Origin: Rhizorhapis sp. SPR117
GTDB lineage: Bacteria > Pseudomonadota > Alphaproteobacteria > Sphingomonadales > Sphingomonadaceae
Reading direction: 5' to 3'
Assembly (NCBI RefSeq): GCF_021742065.1
Contig: NZ_JAKKIE010000008.1
Span: 32,719 to 96,718, forward strand
DNA length: 64,000 nucleotides
How positions within the stretch are numbered: the first letter of the stretch is position 1; each line of letters starts with the position of its first letter. Below are positions 29,369 to 38,534 of this stretch, piece by piece. The position numbers and the translations under genes were made by a program. Below the pieces are notes generated by a model, which searched no databases, was not told the DNA's origin, and saw nothing but the letters and a program-made list of their open reading frames with translations.

Positions 29369-29464
29369 ATTGATCCCTGAAATTTTTTCGTCACCCGCCG
29401 CCACTATACTAGGATCGGAACGAATGAAGCTGCGTTGACCCGATACAAACAGCCGGGAGAGGGT

Positions 29465-30736
29465 ATGGGAAAGCATATCACATCAGAACGACTGGTCGAG
29501 GAATGGACGGATCAGTATACGCGCATCAGGGCTTTGTCGGAATCACTTGTGCAACCGCTGTCCGACGCCGACGCCACTGTGCAATCGATGGACGACGCAT
29601 CGCCCGCCAAATGGCATCTGGCGCATGTCAGCTGGTTTTTCGAAACCTTTATCCTGCGCGATCATGTGCCTGATTACAGCCTGTTCGACGAGGATTATCC
29701 CTTTCTCTTCAACAGCTATTATGAGGCGGAAGGAGAGCGTCATGCCCGCCCCCGTCGAGGTATGTTGACCCGGCCCTCGCTTGATGAAGTGCTGGCCTAT
29801 CGTGCGCATGTCGATGCAGCGCTTATGGCGGCATCACCTGATCTGGCGCCCGATGTTCGTGCACTGGTCACGCTCGGCCTGCATCATGAGCAGCAACATC
29901 AGGAATTGCTGCTGACCGACATATTGCACTTGTTTGCGCAAAACCCGCTGCAACCCGCCATGTGGCGCGCGCCTTCCTCCATGCCCGCGCCAATGCCGGG
30001 TCCGATCGTCTGGATAGAGGGAAGGACCGGAGTTGCAGCCATTGGCCATGAAGGGCCGGACTTCGCTTTTGATTGTGAGGGGCCACGCCATGATGGGTTG
30101 CTTGCCCCCCATGCGCTGGCCAACCGTCCGGTGACCAATGGTGAATGGATAGAATTTATCTCCGATGGAGGATATGCCGACCCGCGCCTCTGGTTGTCGG
30201 ACGGTTGGGCCTGGGTACAAGCCAATGCTATTTCCGCGCCGCTCTATTGGGAGAGCGAGGCCGGGCGCGACTGGACCTGTTTCGGCCATGACGGTCGGCA
30301 CATGGTCAATCCCGCGGCACCCGTCACTCATATCAGCCTGTATGAGGCGGATGCCTATGCCAGTTGGGCGGGGGTTCGCCTGCCTACCGAAGAAGAATGG
30401 GAGGCTGCGGCGCAGGGAATAGACCCTGCTGGCGGTCACCAATTGGATGAGGCCGCCGCTCCACGTCCGCGCGCCTGTGAACAGCAACACGGATTGGCGC
30501 AGATGTTCGGCGATGTATGGGAATGGACCGGCAGTGCGTACCGGCCCTATCCCCGCTTTCACGCAGCGGAAGGCGCGGTCGGCGAATATAACGGCAAGTT
30601 CATGTCGGGTCAGTTCGTGCTGAAGGGTGGAAGCTGCGCGACACCGCGCGGGCACATGCGCGCATCCTACCGTAATTTCTTTTACCCGCATCAACGCTGG
30701 CAGTTTACCGGTCTGCGGCTCGCGAAGGATCTCTGA
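29465..30736 (+). CDS. egtB: Ergothioneine biosynthesis sulfoxide synthase EgtB
   Basis: The 423-aa nonheme-iron enzyme joins a thiol donor to hercynine with oxygen. The N-terminal DinB-like domain supplies the three iron His ligands: one in KWHLAHV and two in HHEQQHQE. The C-terminal formylglycine-generating-enzyme-like domain has RPVTNGEW and the FGDVWEWT block. The start at 29,465 follows a GGGAGAGGG site. The stop overlaps the egtD start (TGATG). Confidence 0.93.
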   Translation: MGKHITSERLVEEWTDQYTRIRALSESLVQPLSDADATVQSMDDASPAKWHLAHVSWFFETFILRDHVPDYSLFDEDYPFLFNSYYEAEGERHARPRRGMLTRPSLDEVLAYRAHVDAALMAASPDLAPDVRALVTLGLHHEQQHQELLLTDILHLFAQNPLQPAMWRAPSSMPAPMPGPIVWIEGRTGVAAIGHEGPDFAFDCEGPRHDGLLAPHALANRPVTNGEWIEFISDGGYADPRLWLSDGWAWVQANAISAPLYWESEAGRDWTCFGHDGRHMVNPAAPVTHISLYEADAYASWAGVRLPTEEEWEAAAQGIDPAGGHQLDEAAAPRPRACEQQHGLAQMFGDVWEWTGSAYRPYPRFHAAEGAVGEYNGKFMSGQFVLKGGSCATPRGHMRASYRNFFYPHQRWQFTGLRLAKDL

Positions 30737-31722
30737 TGGCGCAATATAGTCTGGCAAAAAAGACGGAATCGTCGGACATTGTTGTCGATCCGGCCTTCCG
30801 CGATGACATATTGGCCGGGTTTACCGCGATGCCCAAGACAACACCGGCCCGCTGGTTTTACGATCAGCGGGGTTCCGAATTGTTCGAGGATATAACAAGA
30901 CTACCCGAATATTATCCAACGCGTATCGAAACACAATTGCTTGAAACCCATTGCGCGCAGGTTGGCCAGATCATTGGCAAAGGACGCGCGGTCGTTGAAT
31001 TCGGCGCGGGTTCGGCAGCAAAGACGCCACATCTGTTACGCCAGATTGATCCTGCGGCTTATGTTCCCATCGATATTAGCGGCGATTTCTTGAGAGAAAG
31101 CAGCGCGGTACTGGCGCGGGATTTCCCCGGTCTCCCCGTGCGCCCGGTAGAAGCGGACTTTCTGTGCCCGGTACAATTGCCAAAGGAACTCGCGAATATT
31201 CCAAGGCTGGGCTTCTTTCCCGGATCAACCATTGGGAACTTCGATGCACCTGCCGCTGTTGACCTGTTGCGATCGCTGCACTGGTCATTGGGCGAGGGGG
31301 CGATGCTCTTGATCGGCATTGACCGGATCAAGGATGCGTCGGTTCTTGTCCCAGCCTATGATGATACGGCGGGTGTGACCGCGCAGTTCAACCTCAATCT
31401 GCTCGCACGGATCAATCGGGAGCTGGATGGGACGATCCCGCTGGACGCCTTTCGCCATCTGGCAGTGTGGAATGACGATCGTGCGCGGATCGAGATGCAT
31501 CTGGAGGCGGTACGCGACGTTACCTTCGCCATTGACAGCAACCGTTACTCCATGCGGGCAGGTGAAACCATTCACACGGAGAATAGCTACAAATATGGCC
31601 TGCGCGATGCACGGTTGTTGCTGAGGGCTGGCGGATGGAATCCCGTCAATGAATGGACCGACGCGGGCGACATGTTTTCGCTGTTCCTGGCCGAAGCGCA
31701 GCCTGAAAAACTTGCTGTTTAG
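30736..31722 (+). CDS. egtD: L-histidine N-alpha-methyltransferase EgtD
   Basis: The 328-aa SAM-dependent enzyme trimethylates histidine to hercynine, the first step in ergothioneine synthesis. FEDITRLPEYYPTRIE, VVEFGAGSAAKT (SAM site) and the FFPGSTIGNF motif identify it. It is translationally coupled to egtB, so the window holds the minimal EgtB-EgtD pair without egtA, egtC or egtE. Confidence 0.94.
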   Translation: MAQYSLAKKTESSDIVVDPAFRDDILAGFTAMPKTTPARWFYDQRGSELFEDITRLPEYYPTRIETQLLETHCAQVGQIIGKGRAVVEFGAGSAAKTPHLLRQIDPAAYVPIDISGDFLRESSAVLARDFPGLPVRPVEADFLCPVQLPKELANIPRLGFFPGSTIGNFDAPAAVDLLRSLHWSLGEGAMLLIGIDRIKDASVLVPAYDDTAGVTAQFNLNLLARINRELDGTIPLDAFRHLAVWNDDRARIEMHLEAVRDVTFAIDSNRYSMRAGETIHTENSYKYGLRDARLLLRAGGWNPVNEWTDAGDMFSLFLAEAQPEKLAV

Positions 31723-31871
31723 GCGCTGATCACAATATCCGCCAGGTTGATTCATGCTCGTGTGCCGCGGCCATGGGTCATGACAGCGGAAATGGGAAAG
31801 TTTAGCCGTCGCATATGCACGATGATTGCGTTATGGGCGCTCATCACCGCAATCGAATGGGAGGAATGGTC

Positions 31872-32741
31872 ATGCAGACGATAGGCGTCATCGGGGCAGG
31901 ACAGATGGGTGCAGGAATTGCTCAGGTGTCGGCGCAGGCGGGCTATCGGGTCATCCTTTCCGACATCGGCCTTCCACAGGCGGAAAAGGGCAAGGCAGGC
32001 ATTGCTAAACAGCTTTCCCGTCTGGTTGAAAAAGGTAAAATCGAAGCAAAGGTCGCTGAAGAGACGCTGGATCGGATTGAACCGGCCGCTGATTATGGGT
32101 CGATGTCGGCGGCGAGTTTGGTTATCGAAGCGGCGACGGAACGCGAGGAGATCAAGCGTTCGATTTTTGAGCAGGTGGGCAAGGTGCTTGCGCCTCAGGC
32201 AATTCTGGCATCAAATACCAGTTCGATTCCAATCACTCGTCTGGCACAGGCCGCGCCTGATCCCGCTCGTTTCGCGGGCGTGCATTTTTTTAATCCCGTG
32301 CCGGTCATGGGCTTGATTGAATTGATCCGGGGGCTTGCGACTGCCGATGAAACCATCACGGCAGTAGAGAAATATGCGCAGACACTGGGCAAGAAGGTGG
32401 TGCATGCCAATGATGCGCCAGGTTTCATCGTCAACCGCATCCTGCTGCCCATGCTCAATGAAGCCTGTTTTGCACTGGGCGAAAACGTCGCCAATGTGGC
32501 CGACATCGATGCGGCGGTGCAACTGGGTCTCAACCACCCGATGGGTCCACTGACATTGGCGGATTTCGTTGGCCTCGATACCTGCCTTGAAATCTGCAAG
32601 GTGCTGTTTACCACTACGGGCGACCCCAAATATCGTCCTGCACCGCTACTGGTAAAATATGTCGAGGCGGGATGGTACGGACGCAAGACTGGCCGGGGTT
32701 TTTATGATTATTCGGGGGACACGCCAGTTCCGACGCGGTAA
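31872..32741 (+). CDS. 3-hydroxybutyryl-CoA dehydrogenase
   Basis: The 289-aa NAD(P)-dependent dehydrogenase starts at [18 protein letters not shown], after a GGGAGG site 8 bp upstream. The Rossmann motif GxGxxGxGIA is at the start, the catalytic His is in [11 protein letters not shown], and the C-terminal dimer domain has [16 protein letters not shown]. It oxidises or reduces short 3-hydroxyacyl-CoA in butyrate or polyhydroxybutyrate metabolism. Confidence 0.92.
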   Translation: MQTIGVIGAGQMGAGIAQVSAQAGYRVILSDIGLPQAEKGKAGIAKQLSRLVEKGKIEAKVAEETLDRIEPAADYGSMSAASLVIEAATEREEIKRSIFEQVGKVLAPQAILASNTSSIPITRLAQAAPDPARFAGVHFFNPVPVMGLIELIRGLATADETITAVEKYAQTLGKKVVHANDAPGFIVNRILLPMLNEACFALGENVANVADIDAAVQLGLNHPMGPLTLADFVGLDTCLEICKVLFTTTGDPKYRPAPLLVKYVEAGWYGRKTGRGFYDYSGDTPVPTR

Positions 32742-32778
32742 TCGTCAGGCGTGGTGATCCCAGCCTGACGATCACCAC
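32741..32778. terminator. Bidirectional hairpin between two convergent genes
   Basis: The 10-bp arms ATCGTCAGGC and GCCTGACGAT lie between the dehydrogenase stop and the nhaA stop. An overlapping 8-bp dyad GTGGTGAT/ATCACCAC offers an alternative structure. There is no long T-tract. It probably terminates both transcripts. Confidence 0.55.
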
Positions 32779-32789
32779 ATCCCGCTTGG

Positions 32790-34088
32790 CTATGCGGGCT
32801 GTTCCTCCATGGACGAAATATCCCCGTCCAGGATGATTTCGGCATCCTCTTCTCGTTCAATCTGGTGGTGCCGGGGATGCAGCGGGGCAAACCGCAGCAC
32901 AGCAAAGCCCACCAGTGCAGAGAGAATCGATCCTGCCAGCACGCCGATTTTCGCCTCTTCCACCAGTGCAAGGTCATGAGGAAAAGCTAGCGCGCCGATG
33001 AACAAGCTCATGGTGAATCCGATGCCGCAGAGCAATGACACGCCATAGATTTGCAACCAGGTCGCGCCTCGTAACTTGCTTGCCAATCCAAATTTGACGC
33101 ACAGCCAGATGCTGCCGAAAATACCCAGTTGTTTGCCAAGGAACAGGCCGGCGGCAATGCCCAGCGGCAGGGGCGCCAGTATCTGTTCCATGCCCATGCC
33201 CTCCAACCGGACTCCGGCATTGGCGAAACCAAATAGCGGGACGATCAGATAGGCGCTCCAGGGATGCAGCTTATGTTCCAGAATATGGAGTGGGCTGTCG
33301 ATGGCATCGGGTGTGCCGGGGGTCTGGCGGATCGGGATCATCATGGCCGCGAGTACGCCCGCAACGGTCGCGTGCACGCCCGATAACAGCACCGCGTACC
33401 AGAGGGCGGCAAAGCACAACAAATAGACAGAAAGGGGCTTCACCCCGGTCTTGTTGAGAAAATACATCAGGCCAAGGATCAGGACTGCGGCCAGAAGCGC
33501 TATGCTTTTGATCCCGCCGGTATAAGCGATGGCAATGATGGCGACTGCGCCCATGTCGTCGACAATGGCGACCGTCGTCAGGAATAGTTTTAAGGAGGTT
33601 GGCGCTCTGCTGCCCAAGAGCGCGAGGACGCCGATGGCAAATGCAATATCGGTCGCGGCCGGAATGGCCCAGCCATTTTCCAGACCGGAATGGCCACGCG
33701 CGACGAACAGGAAAATGCAAGCGGGAACCAGCATACCAGCCGCCGCAGCGATAACCGGCAAACGGCGGCGTTCCCAGGTCGATAGCCGTCCATCGACAAA
33801 TTCGCGTTTGATTTCCAGACCGACGAGCAGGAAGAAAATCGCCATCAGCCCATCATTGATCCACAAGTGCGCCGTCATTGGTCCTAGTTTGTCGGACAGG
33901 ACAGGCCCGACCTCGTCATGCAGCAGGTCATGATAGAGGTGATAGAAATCCGGACTGGTGTTTGCGACGATCATCGCGAGCGCCGCCGCCACCATCAGTA
34001 AAACGCCACCTGCCGCTTCGCTGGTAAGGAAATCCCTCAATGCTGAATTGGCACCAGTTCTTTTCATTGTGTCGATATTCTCCTGCAA
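32790..34088 (-). CDS. nhaA: Na+/H+ antiporter NhaA
   Basis: The 432-aa inner-membrane antiporter exports sodium in exchange for protons. About 11-12 hydrophobic helices are visible. The paired Asp ion-binding site is in VAIVDDMGAV, the unwound helix region is in IPAATDIAFAIGVL, and the N-terminal LRDFLTSEAAGGVLL is typical. The acidic C-terminal tail of about 35 residues is an extra. Confidence 0.94.
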   Translation of the reverse strand: MQENIDTMKRTGANSALRDFLTSEAAGGVLLMVAAALAMIVANTSPDFYHLYHDLLHDEVGPVLSDKLGPMTAHLWINDGLMAIFFLLVGLEIKREFVDGRLSTWERRRLPVIAAAAGMLVPACIFLFVARGHSGLENGWAIPAATDIAFAIGVLALLGSRAPTSLKLFLTTVAIVDDMGAVAIIAIAYTGGIKSIALLAAVLILGLMYFLNKTGVKPLSVYLLCFAALWYAVLLSGVHATVAGVLAAMMIPIRQTPGTPDAIDSPLHILEHKLHPWSAYLIVPLFGFANAGVRLEGMGMEQILAPLPLGIAAGLFLGKQLGIFGSIWLCVKFGLASKLRGATWLQIYGVSLLCGIGFTMSLFIGALAFPHDLALVEEAKIGVLAGSILSALVGFAVLRFAPLHPRHHQIEREEDAEIILDGDISSMEEQPA

Positions 34089-34295
34089 GCCGAGGTTTCG
34101 CTGACTGTCGGGACCGTAACGGTTTTAAAGCCAATATCAAAGACATGTGAATTGTCATTCCGAAATTTTGCTTGAACTTTCGTTTCGGTTTGGAAATAGG
34201 TCCGTCAATATTTGCGCATTCGATGCTGTTAGGAAATATTTATTGTTATCCAGGATCGAATCATAACGATATTTGAAAATGTTCAGAATGAATTG

Positions 34296-35639
34296 ATGCT
34301 TTTTGCCGCCGTTGGATTTCTCATCGGTTCGCTTGATGACCTTCTTGTGGATATTTTTTGGTTGGCTCGTACCTTATGGAAGCGGGCCTTTATTTATATG
34401 CGTCATGAAGTGATGACGATGGCGACCCTTCCGATATCGCCCAATCCCGGCCCTGTCGCCGTTTTCGTTCCTGCATGGGACGAAGCAAATGTCATTGGCC
34501 ACATGCTGCGGCATTGTTTGAAAAGCTGGGGCAAAGCCGACTTTCGTATTTTCGTCGGATGCTATCCCAATGATCGCGCGACGATCATGGCTGTCGCGGC
34601 GGCGGCGAAACAGGATGAACGCATTTCCCTGGTGATAGGGGCGAATGCCGGTCCCACGACCAAGGGTGATTGTTTGAATGCCATCTGGATGGCGATGCAG
34701 AGATTGGAGGCCGTTCAGGGCAAGCCCTTCAAGGCAATTGTCTTGCACGATGCAGAGGATGTCGTGCATCCGGGCGAAATCCGCCTGTTCGATACTATGA
34801 TAGAACGGTTCGATCTGGTGCAGCTCCCGGTGCTGCCACTGGTCAATCCGCAGTCCCGCTGGGTGTCGGGCCATTATTGTGATGAATTTGCCGAAGCGCA
34901 CGGCAAATATCTTGTCGTACGCGAAGCGATCGGGGCTGCAATGCCCTCCGCCGGCGTTGGATGCGCTTTTGCCCGTGCCGCAATCGCCAGCATTGCCGAT
35001 CAGCAGGAGGGCCTGCCATTTGATCCTGCATGTCTGACCGAAGATTATGAACTTGGCCTGCGCATTGGTGCGCTTGGCGGACGCGGCGTTTTCATCCACA
35101 TGGCGGATGAGGCTGGCGGTCTTGTCTGCACTCGCGAATATTTCCCCGACACCCTAAACGCCGCCGTTCGACAAAAGGCGCGCTGGATGACCGGCATTGC
35201 GTTGGCAGGCTGGGACCGGCTCGGCTGGCATGGAAGTCTGGCCGAACGTTGGATGCGCTTGCGCGATCGCCGCGCGCCATTGGCGGCGGTCATCCTGTGT
35301 TGCGCCTATGTTTCCATCCTTCTTTATGGAGCGATCGACATCGTGCATCTGGCGCTCGGAATCCAAGGCGCTCCATTGCGGCCGTTGCTGGAGATTTTGC
35401 TGATCATCAATGCAGTTTTGCTGTTGTGGCGGCTTGTGATCCGGTGCGTCTTTGTCACGCGCTATTATGGTTGGCGAGAGGGTGCAAGGTCCGTGCCGCG
35501 GGCTTTTCTGGCCAATATCATCGCAATCCTGGCTGCGCGGCAGGCGGCATTCCATTATCTGCGAATTAACAGCGGTCGGGCGCCAGTCTGGGACAAGACC
35601 GCCCATCATTTTCCGGCTGAATTGGCGTGCGAGACATGA
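34296..35639 (+). CDS. NfrB-like membrane glycosyltransferase, short form
   Basis: The 447-aa GT2-fold enzyme has a cytoplasmic catalytic domain (FVPAWDEANVI, HDAEDVV as DxD, TEDYELGLRI) and the processive-type RQKARWM motif. C-terminal membrane helices lie at about 330-400. The tail VWDKTAHHFP resembles that of E. coli NfrB, which makes the polysaccharide used by phage N4. The C-terminal c-di-GMP-sensing MshEN domain of full NfrB is absent. A TTG one codon upstream is an alternative start. It overlaps the NfrA-like gene by 13 bp. Confidence 0.78.
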   Translation: MLFAAVGFLIGSLDDLLVDIFWLARTLWKRAFIYMRHEVMTMATLPISPNPGPVAVFVPAWDEANVIGHMLRHCLKSWGKADFRIFVGCYPNDRATIMAVAAAAKQDERISLVIGANAGPTTKGDCLNAIWMAMQRLEAVQGKPFKAIVLHDAEDVVHPGEIRLFDTMIERFDLVQLPVLPLVNPQSRWVSGHYCDEFAEAHGKYLVVREAIGAAMPSAGVGCAFARAAIASIADQQEGLPFDPACLTEDYELGLRIGALGGRGVFIHMADEAGGLVCTREYFPDTLNAAVRQKARWMTGIALAGWDRLGWHGSLAERWMRLRDRRAPLAAVILCCAYVSILLYGAIDIVHLALGIQGAPLRPLLEILLIINAVLLLWRLVIRCVFVTRYYGWREGARSVPRAFLANIIAILAARQAAFHYLRINSGRAPVWDKTAHHFPAELACET

Positions 35640-36709
35640 TTGCCAGCAAGCCGTTCAGGTTTCTTGGTCTTGTTGTAGGGTTATGGTTTGTGGGACGGGC
35701 CGCGGCACTGCTTGTGGAAGAAAGAGCCACCACACGTGCCGACCAACAACGCATGGAGCAAGCCCCTGCGACCCGGCATGAGGGGTGGCCTGCCAGCATG
35801 GCCGGTTCAATCAGCGATACAGTCCCGCGCGCCAGGAAAACCGAAGCTGCATCCTTTGCCGGATTGCGAGAAAAGTCACGGCCACTTCCATGGCATGATA
35901 GCCGGACACAGGACAGTCAGATGCCATCTTCTCCCACCCTCAACACATTTGCGGATGTCGAGGCGAAGGCTGTGCAGAGCGGCATTTTCAATCATCCACT
36001 CGATAGTGGTACTTTGCAGCCATTGGGTTCGAGCGGCGATCCCAAGCGGGGAAGCATTGTGGATCGCTGGTCGCTGTCCACCTGGCTTCTCTATCGGCCG
36101 GAAAACGGCGGAGCAAGCTTGGCCAATGCAGGCCAATTGGGGGCTAGTCAGGCTGGCGCGCGGATTGCCTATGATCTGACACCTTTGGATAACCACAGCC
36201 TTGCAGTTCACGCTCGGGTGACCAGCGCCCTGCAATCGCCGGAGAGCGAGGAGGCTGCACTGGGTATGACATGGCGCCCAGCACGCACGTTGCCGCTTGC
36301 CTTTGCTGTTGAGCGGCGCATCGCCCTGGGTCAGGGCGGGCGCGACGCATTTGCCGCTTATGCCGCAGGTGGCATCGGCCCAACGCCGCTAGTAGCCGGG
36401 TTTCAAGTGGAAGGTTATGCACAGGCGGGGATGGTGGGATTATCGCGGACAGATCTGTTTGCCGACGGCCGGATAGCATTGGGGCATGTTCTGCCGGGGA
36501 CAGGCGGGACGAATGCGATCATGGCGGGTTTTGCACTGTCCGGCGGGGCGCAGCCTTCTCTGTCGCGCCTGGATATCGGGCCGCAACTGTCGGCGCGGGT
36601 TCCTCTCGGCGGCAGCTACGCTCGGGTCGCGCTGGAATGGCGCGAACGGATCGCGGGCAGTGCACGTCCCGGTTCTGGACCAGCATTGGTTCTGGCCGCC
36701 GATTTTTGA
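35627..36709 (+). CDS. NfrA C-terminal-like outer-membrane beta-barrel protein
   Basis: The 360-aa protein has an N-terminal membrane or signal segment (residues 10-28), a low-complexity region, and a C-terminal part made of alternating strands. This part begins near DRWSLSTWLLYRPENGG and ends LVLAADF with a terminal Phe. The repeated QAGARIAYDL and SYARVALEWRERI segments resemble the C-terminal barrel of NfrA, the phage N4 receptor. The long TPR-rich N-terminal part of NfrA is missing. Coupling to the NfrB-like gene supports an export role for its glycan. Confidence 0.68.
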   Translation: MRDMIASKPFRFLGLVVGLWFVGRAAALLVEERATTRADQQRMEQAPATRHEGWPASMAGSISDTVPRARKTEAASFAGLREKSRPLPWHDSRTQDSQMPSSPTLNTFADVEAKAVQSGIFNHPLDSGTLQPLGSSGDPKRGSIVDRWSLSTWLLYRPENGGASLANAGQLGASQAGARIAYDLTPLDNHSLAVHARVTSALQSPESEEAALGMTWRPARTLPLAFAVERRIALGQGGRDAFAAYAAGGIGPTPLVAGFQVEGYAQAGMVGLSRTDLFADGRIALGHVLPGTGGTNAIMAGFALSGGAQPSLSRLDIGPQLSARVPLGGSYARVALEWRERIAGSARPGSGPALVLAADF

Positions 36710-36770
36710 TCTTTCGCGGTAAAGGAACGTCTTTATATCGGCATGGTTTGCGACTAGGCCAGAACGGATA

Positions 36771-37685
36771 ATGAACCTTTATCTTCCCATCGCCAATTTG
36801 TCGGTCAACGCCTTTGTCATTATTGGCCTTGGCGGCCTTGTCGGCCTGCTTTCGGGCATGTTTGGCGTGGGCGGCGGATTCCTGACGACACCGCTTCTGA
36901 TCTTCTATGGCATACCGCCCACGGTTGCGGCTGCTTCCGCTGCATCGCAGGTTACTGGCGCCAGTGTGTCGGGCGTGTTCGCCCATCTGCACCGCGGTGC
37001 AGTCGACATCCGCATGGGACTGGTGCTGGTAGCGGGCGGCGTTATAGGCGCATTGATTGGAGCGGGTCTATTTCGCCTGCTGCAAAGCATTGGTCAGATC
37101 GATACGGCCATTGGGCTTCTTTATGTGGTCATGCTGGGCGGCATTGGTCTGTTGATGGCCAGAGAATCGATCCAGGCTATCCTGGCGATGCGGCGGGGCG
37201 AACGACCGCGGGCACGCAAGCGGCGGCATCATCCATTGGTCGCGGCGCTGCCGATGCGGTGGCGCTTTTACCGCTCAGGCCTGTACATCTCGCCGATAGC
37301 GCCCTTTATCCTCGGCATGTTGACGGGCATAGTAACGATGCTGCTTGGGGTTGGTGGTGGCTTCATCCTTGTTCCTGCCATGCTCTACCTGCTCGGCATG
37401 GCGACGCAGGTGGTGGTCGGCACCTCGCTGTTCCAGATCCTTTTCGTGACCATGGCCACAACGATGTTTCACAGCGTGACCACCAAGGCGGTCGATCTTG
37501 TACTCGCTTTGTTACTGTTGGTCGGCAGCGTCACCGGCGCACAGATTGGCGCGCGCTTGTCGATGAAGTTCCGGCCGGAATATTTGCGCGTCTTCCTTGC
37601 CTTGATCGTGCTGATCGTTGCTATCCGCATGGCACTCGGCCTTGGTTGGCAACCCGACGAAATTTATACGGTAGAAGTGCTGTGA
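36771..37685 (+). CDS. TauE/SafE family sulfite/organosulfur exporter
   Basis: The 304-aa membrane protein has about eight helices in two repeats. Each repeat has the family motif GxxxGxGGGF (LSGMFGVGGGFLTTPLL and TMLLGVGGGFILVPAM). A basic loop RERPRARKRRHH lies between them. The stop overlaps the start of the TIGR02186 gene (TGATG). Confidence 0.88.
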   Translation: MNLYLPIANLSVNAFVIIGLGGLVGLLSGMFGVGGGFLTTPLLIFYGIPPTVAAASAASQVTGASVSGVFAHLHRGAVDIRMGLVLVAGGVIGALIGAGLFRLLQSIGQIDTAIGLLYVVMLGGIGLLMARESIQAILAMRRGERPRARKRRHHPLVAALPMRWRFYRSGLYISPIAPFILGMLTGIVTMLLGVGGGFILVPAMLYLLGMATQVVVGTSLFQILFVTMATTMFHSVTTKAVDLVLALLLLVGSVTGAQIGARLSMKFRPEYLRVFLALIVLIVAIRMALGLGWQPDEIYTVEVL

Positions 37686-38437
37686 TGCGGGTGATGCTGT
37701 TGCCAGTGTTGCTTTTGCTGCTTGGCGCCGCTCCAAAGCCCATGTTGGTGCCAGACGTGTCGCAGCGGTCAGTCGAAATCCAGTATAGTTTTACCGGGGC
37801 CGAACTGCTGCTCTTTGGAGCGATCATATATCCCGATGGCCGTCCGCCCAAGCATCCCGCAGACATTGTGGTGGTGTTGAAAGGACCCAGCCAATCGATC
37901 ACCATGCGCGAAAAGCAAAAGGTTGCCGGAATCTGGCTCAATGCAACAAGCGCGCATTTTCGTTCCGCGCCTTCATATTACGCCATGGCCTCGTCGCGCG
38001 CGATCGCTGACATCGTCGACGAACGTACTGCGGCCATATACGAACTGGGCGTTGGCAAACTGCAATTGTCACCTTCTTCGCTTAATGTGACAGACGAGAT
38101 TGAACGCTTTCAGGCCGGATTGGTCGATCTGCGCCGTCGATCAGGGCTTTATGTTGAAGCCCCAGGCACAGTGGAAATTACTGATGGCGTTCTCTACCGT
38201 GCGCGATTGCCGCTGCCTGCCCGGGTCATTGTCGGCACCTACACTGCCGAAACCTTCCTGATCCAGGATGGCCGTGTGCTCGCCGCCGCAGTACGAGAGA
38301 TCGAGATTCACAAATCGGGCTTTGAACGTTTCGTTGCCATGGCCGCAGATGACTGGTCCATCCTCTATGGTTTTGTCGCTATTGGCTTTGCACTGTTCAT
38401 GGGTTGGATCGCAGGATATGCTTTCCGCCGCAAATGA
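37685..38437 (+). CDS. TIGR02186 family periplasmic/membrane protein
   Basis: The 250-aa protein has a signal peptide (residues 1-16), a periplasmic domain and a C-terminal membrane helix (YGFVAIGFALFMGWIAGYAF). The FTGAELLLFGAI and GIWLNATSA segments match the family that travels with TauE/SafE exporters, as it does here through a TGATG overlap. Likely an accessory protein of the exporter. Function is not established. Confidence 0.82.
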   Translation: MRVMLLPVLLLLLGAAPKPMLVPDVSQRSVEIQYSFTGAELLLFGAIIYPDGRPPKHPADIVVVLKGPSQSITMREKQKVAGIWLNATSAHFRSAPSYYAMASSRAIADIVDERTAAIYELGVGKLQLSPSSLNVTDEIERFQAGLVDLRRRSGLYVEAPGTVEITDGVLYRARLPLPARVIVGTYTAETFLIQDGRVLAAAVREIEIHKSGFERFVAMAADDWSILYGFVAIGFALFMGWIAGYAFRRK

Positions 38438-38534
38438 TGATTTTTGCCGGTGAATCGGCGATTTGCCGGTAATAATCCAATCTTTACCCATGGCTGTTAG
38501 ACCCTGGGCTCTTCGGGCAATATTGAGGGGCTTT

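Noticed and set aside
29403..29440. EcfG-type stress promoter (GGAAC...GTT) before egtB
   Set aside because: GGAAC is present, but the spacing to GTT is about 12 bases, too short for the known consensus.
37259..37684. Long upstream extension of the TIGR02186 frame
   Set aside because: It overlaps the conserved TauE/SafE gene out of frame. The real start at 37,685 has a signal peptide and TGATG coupling.
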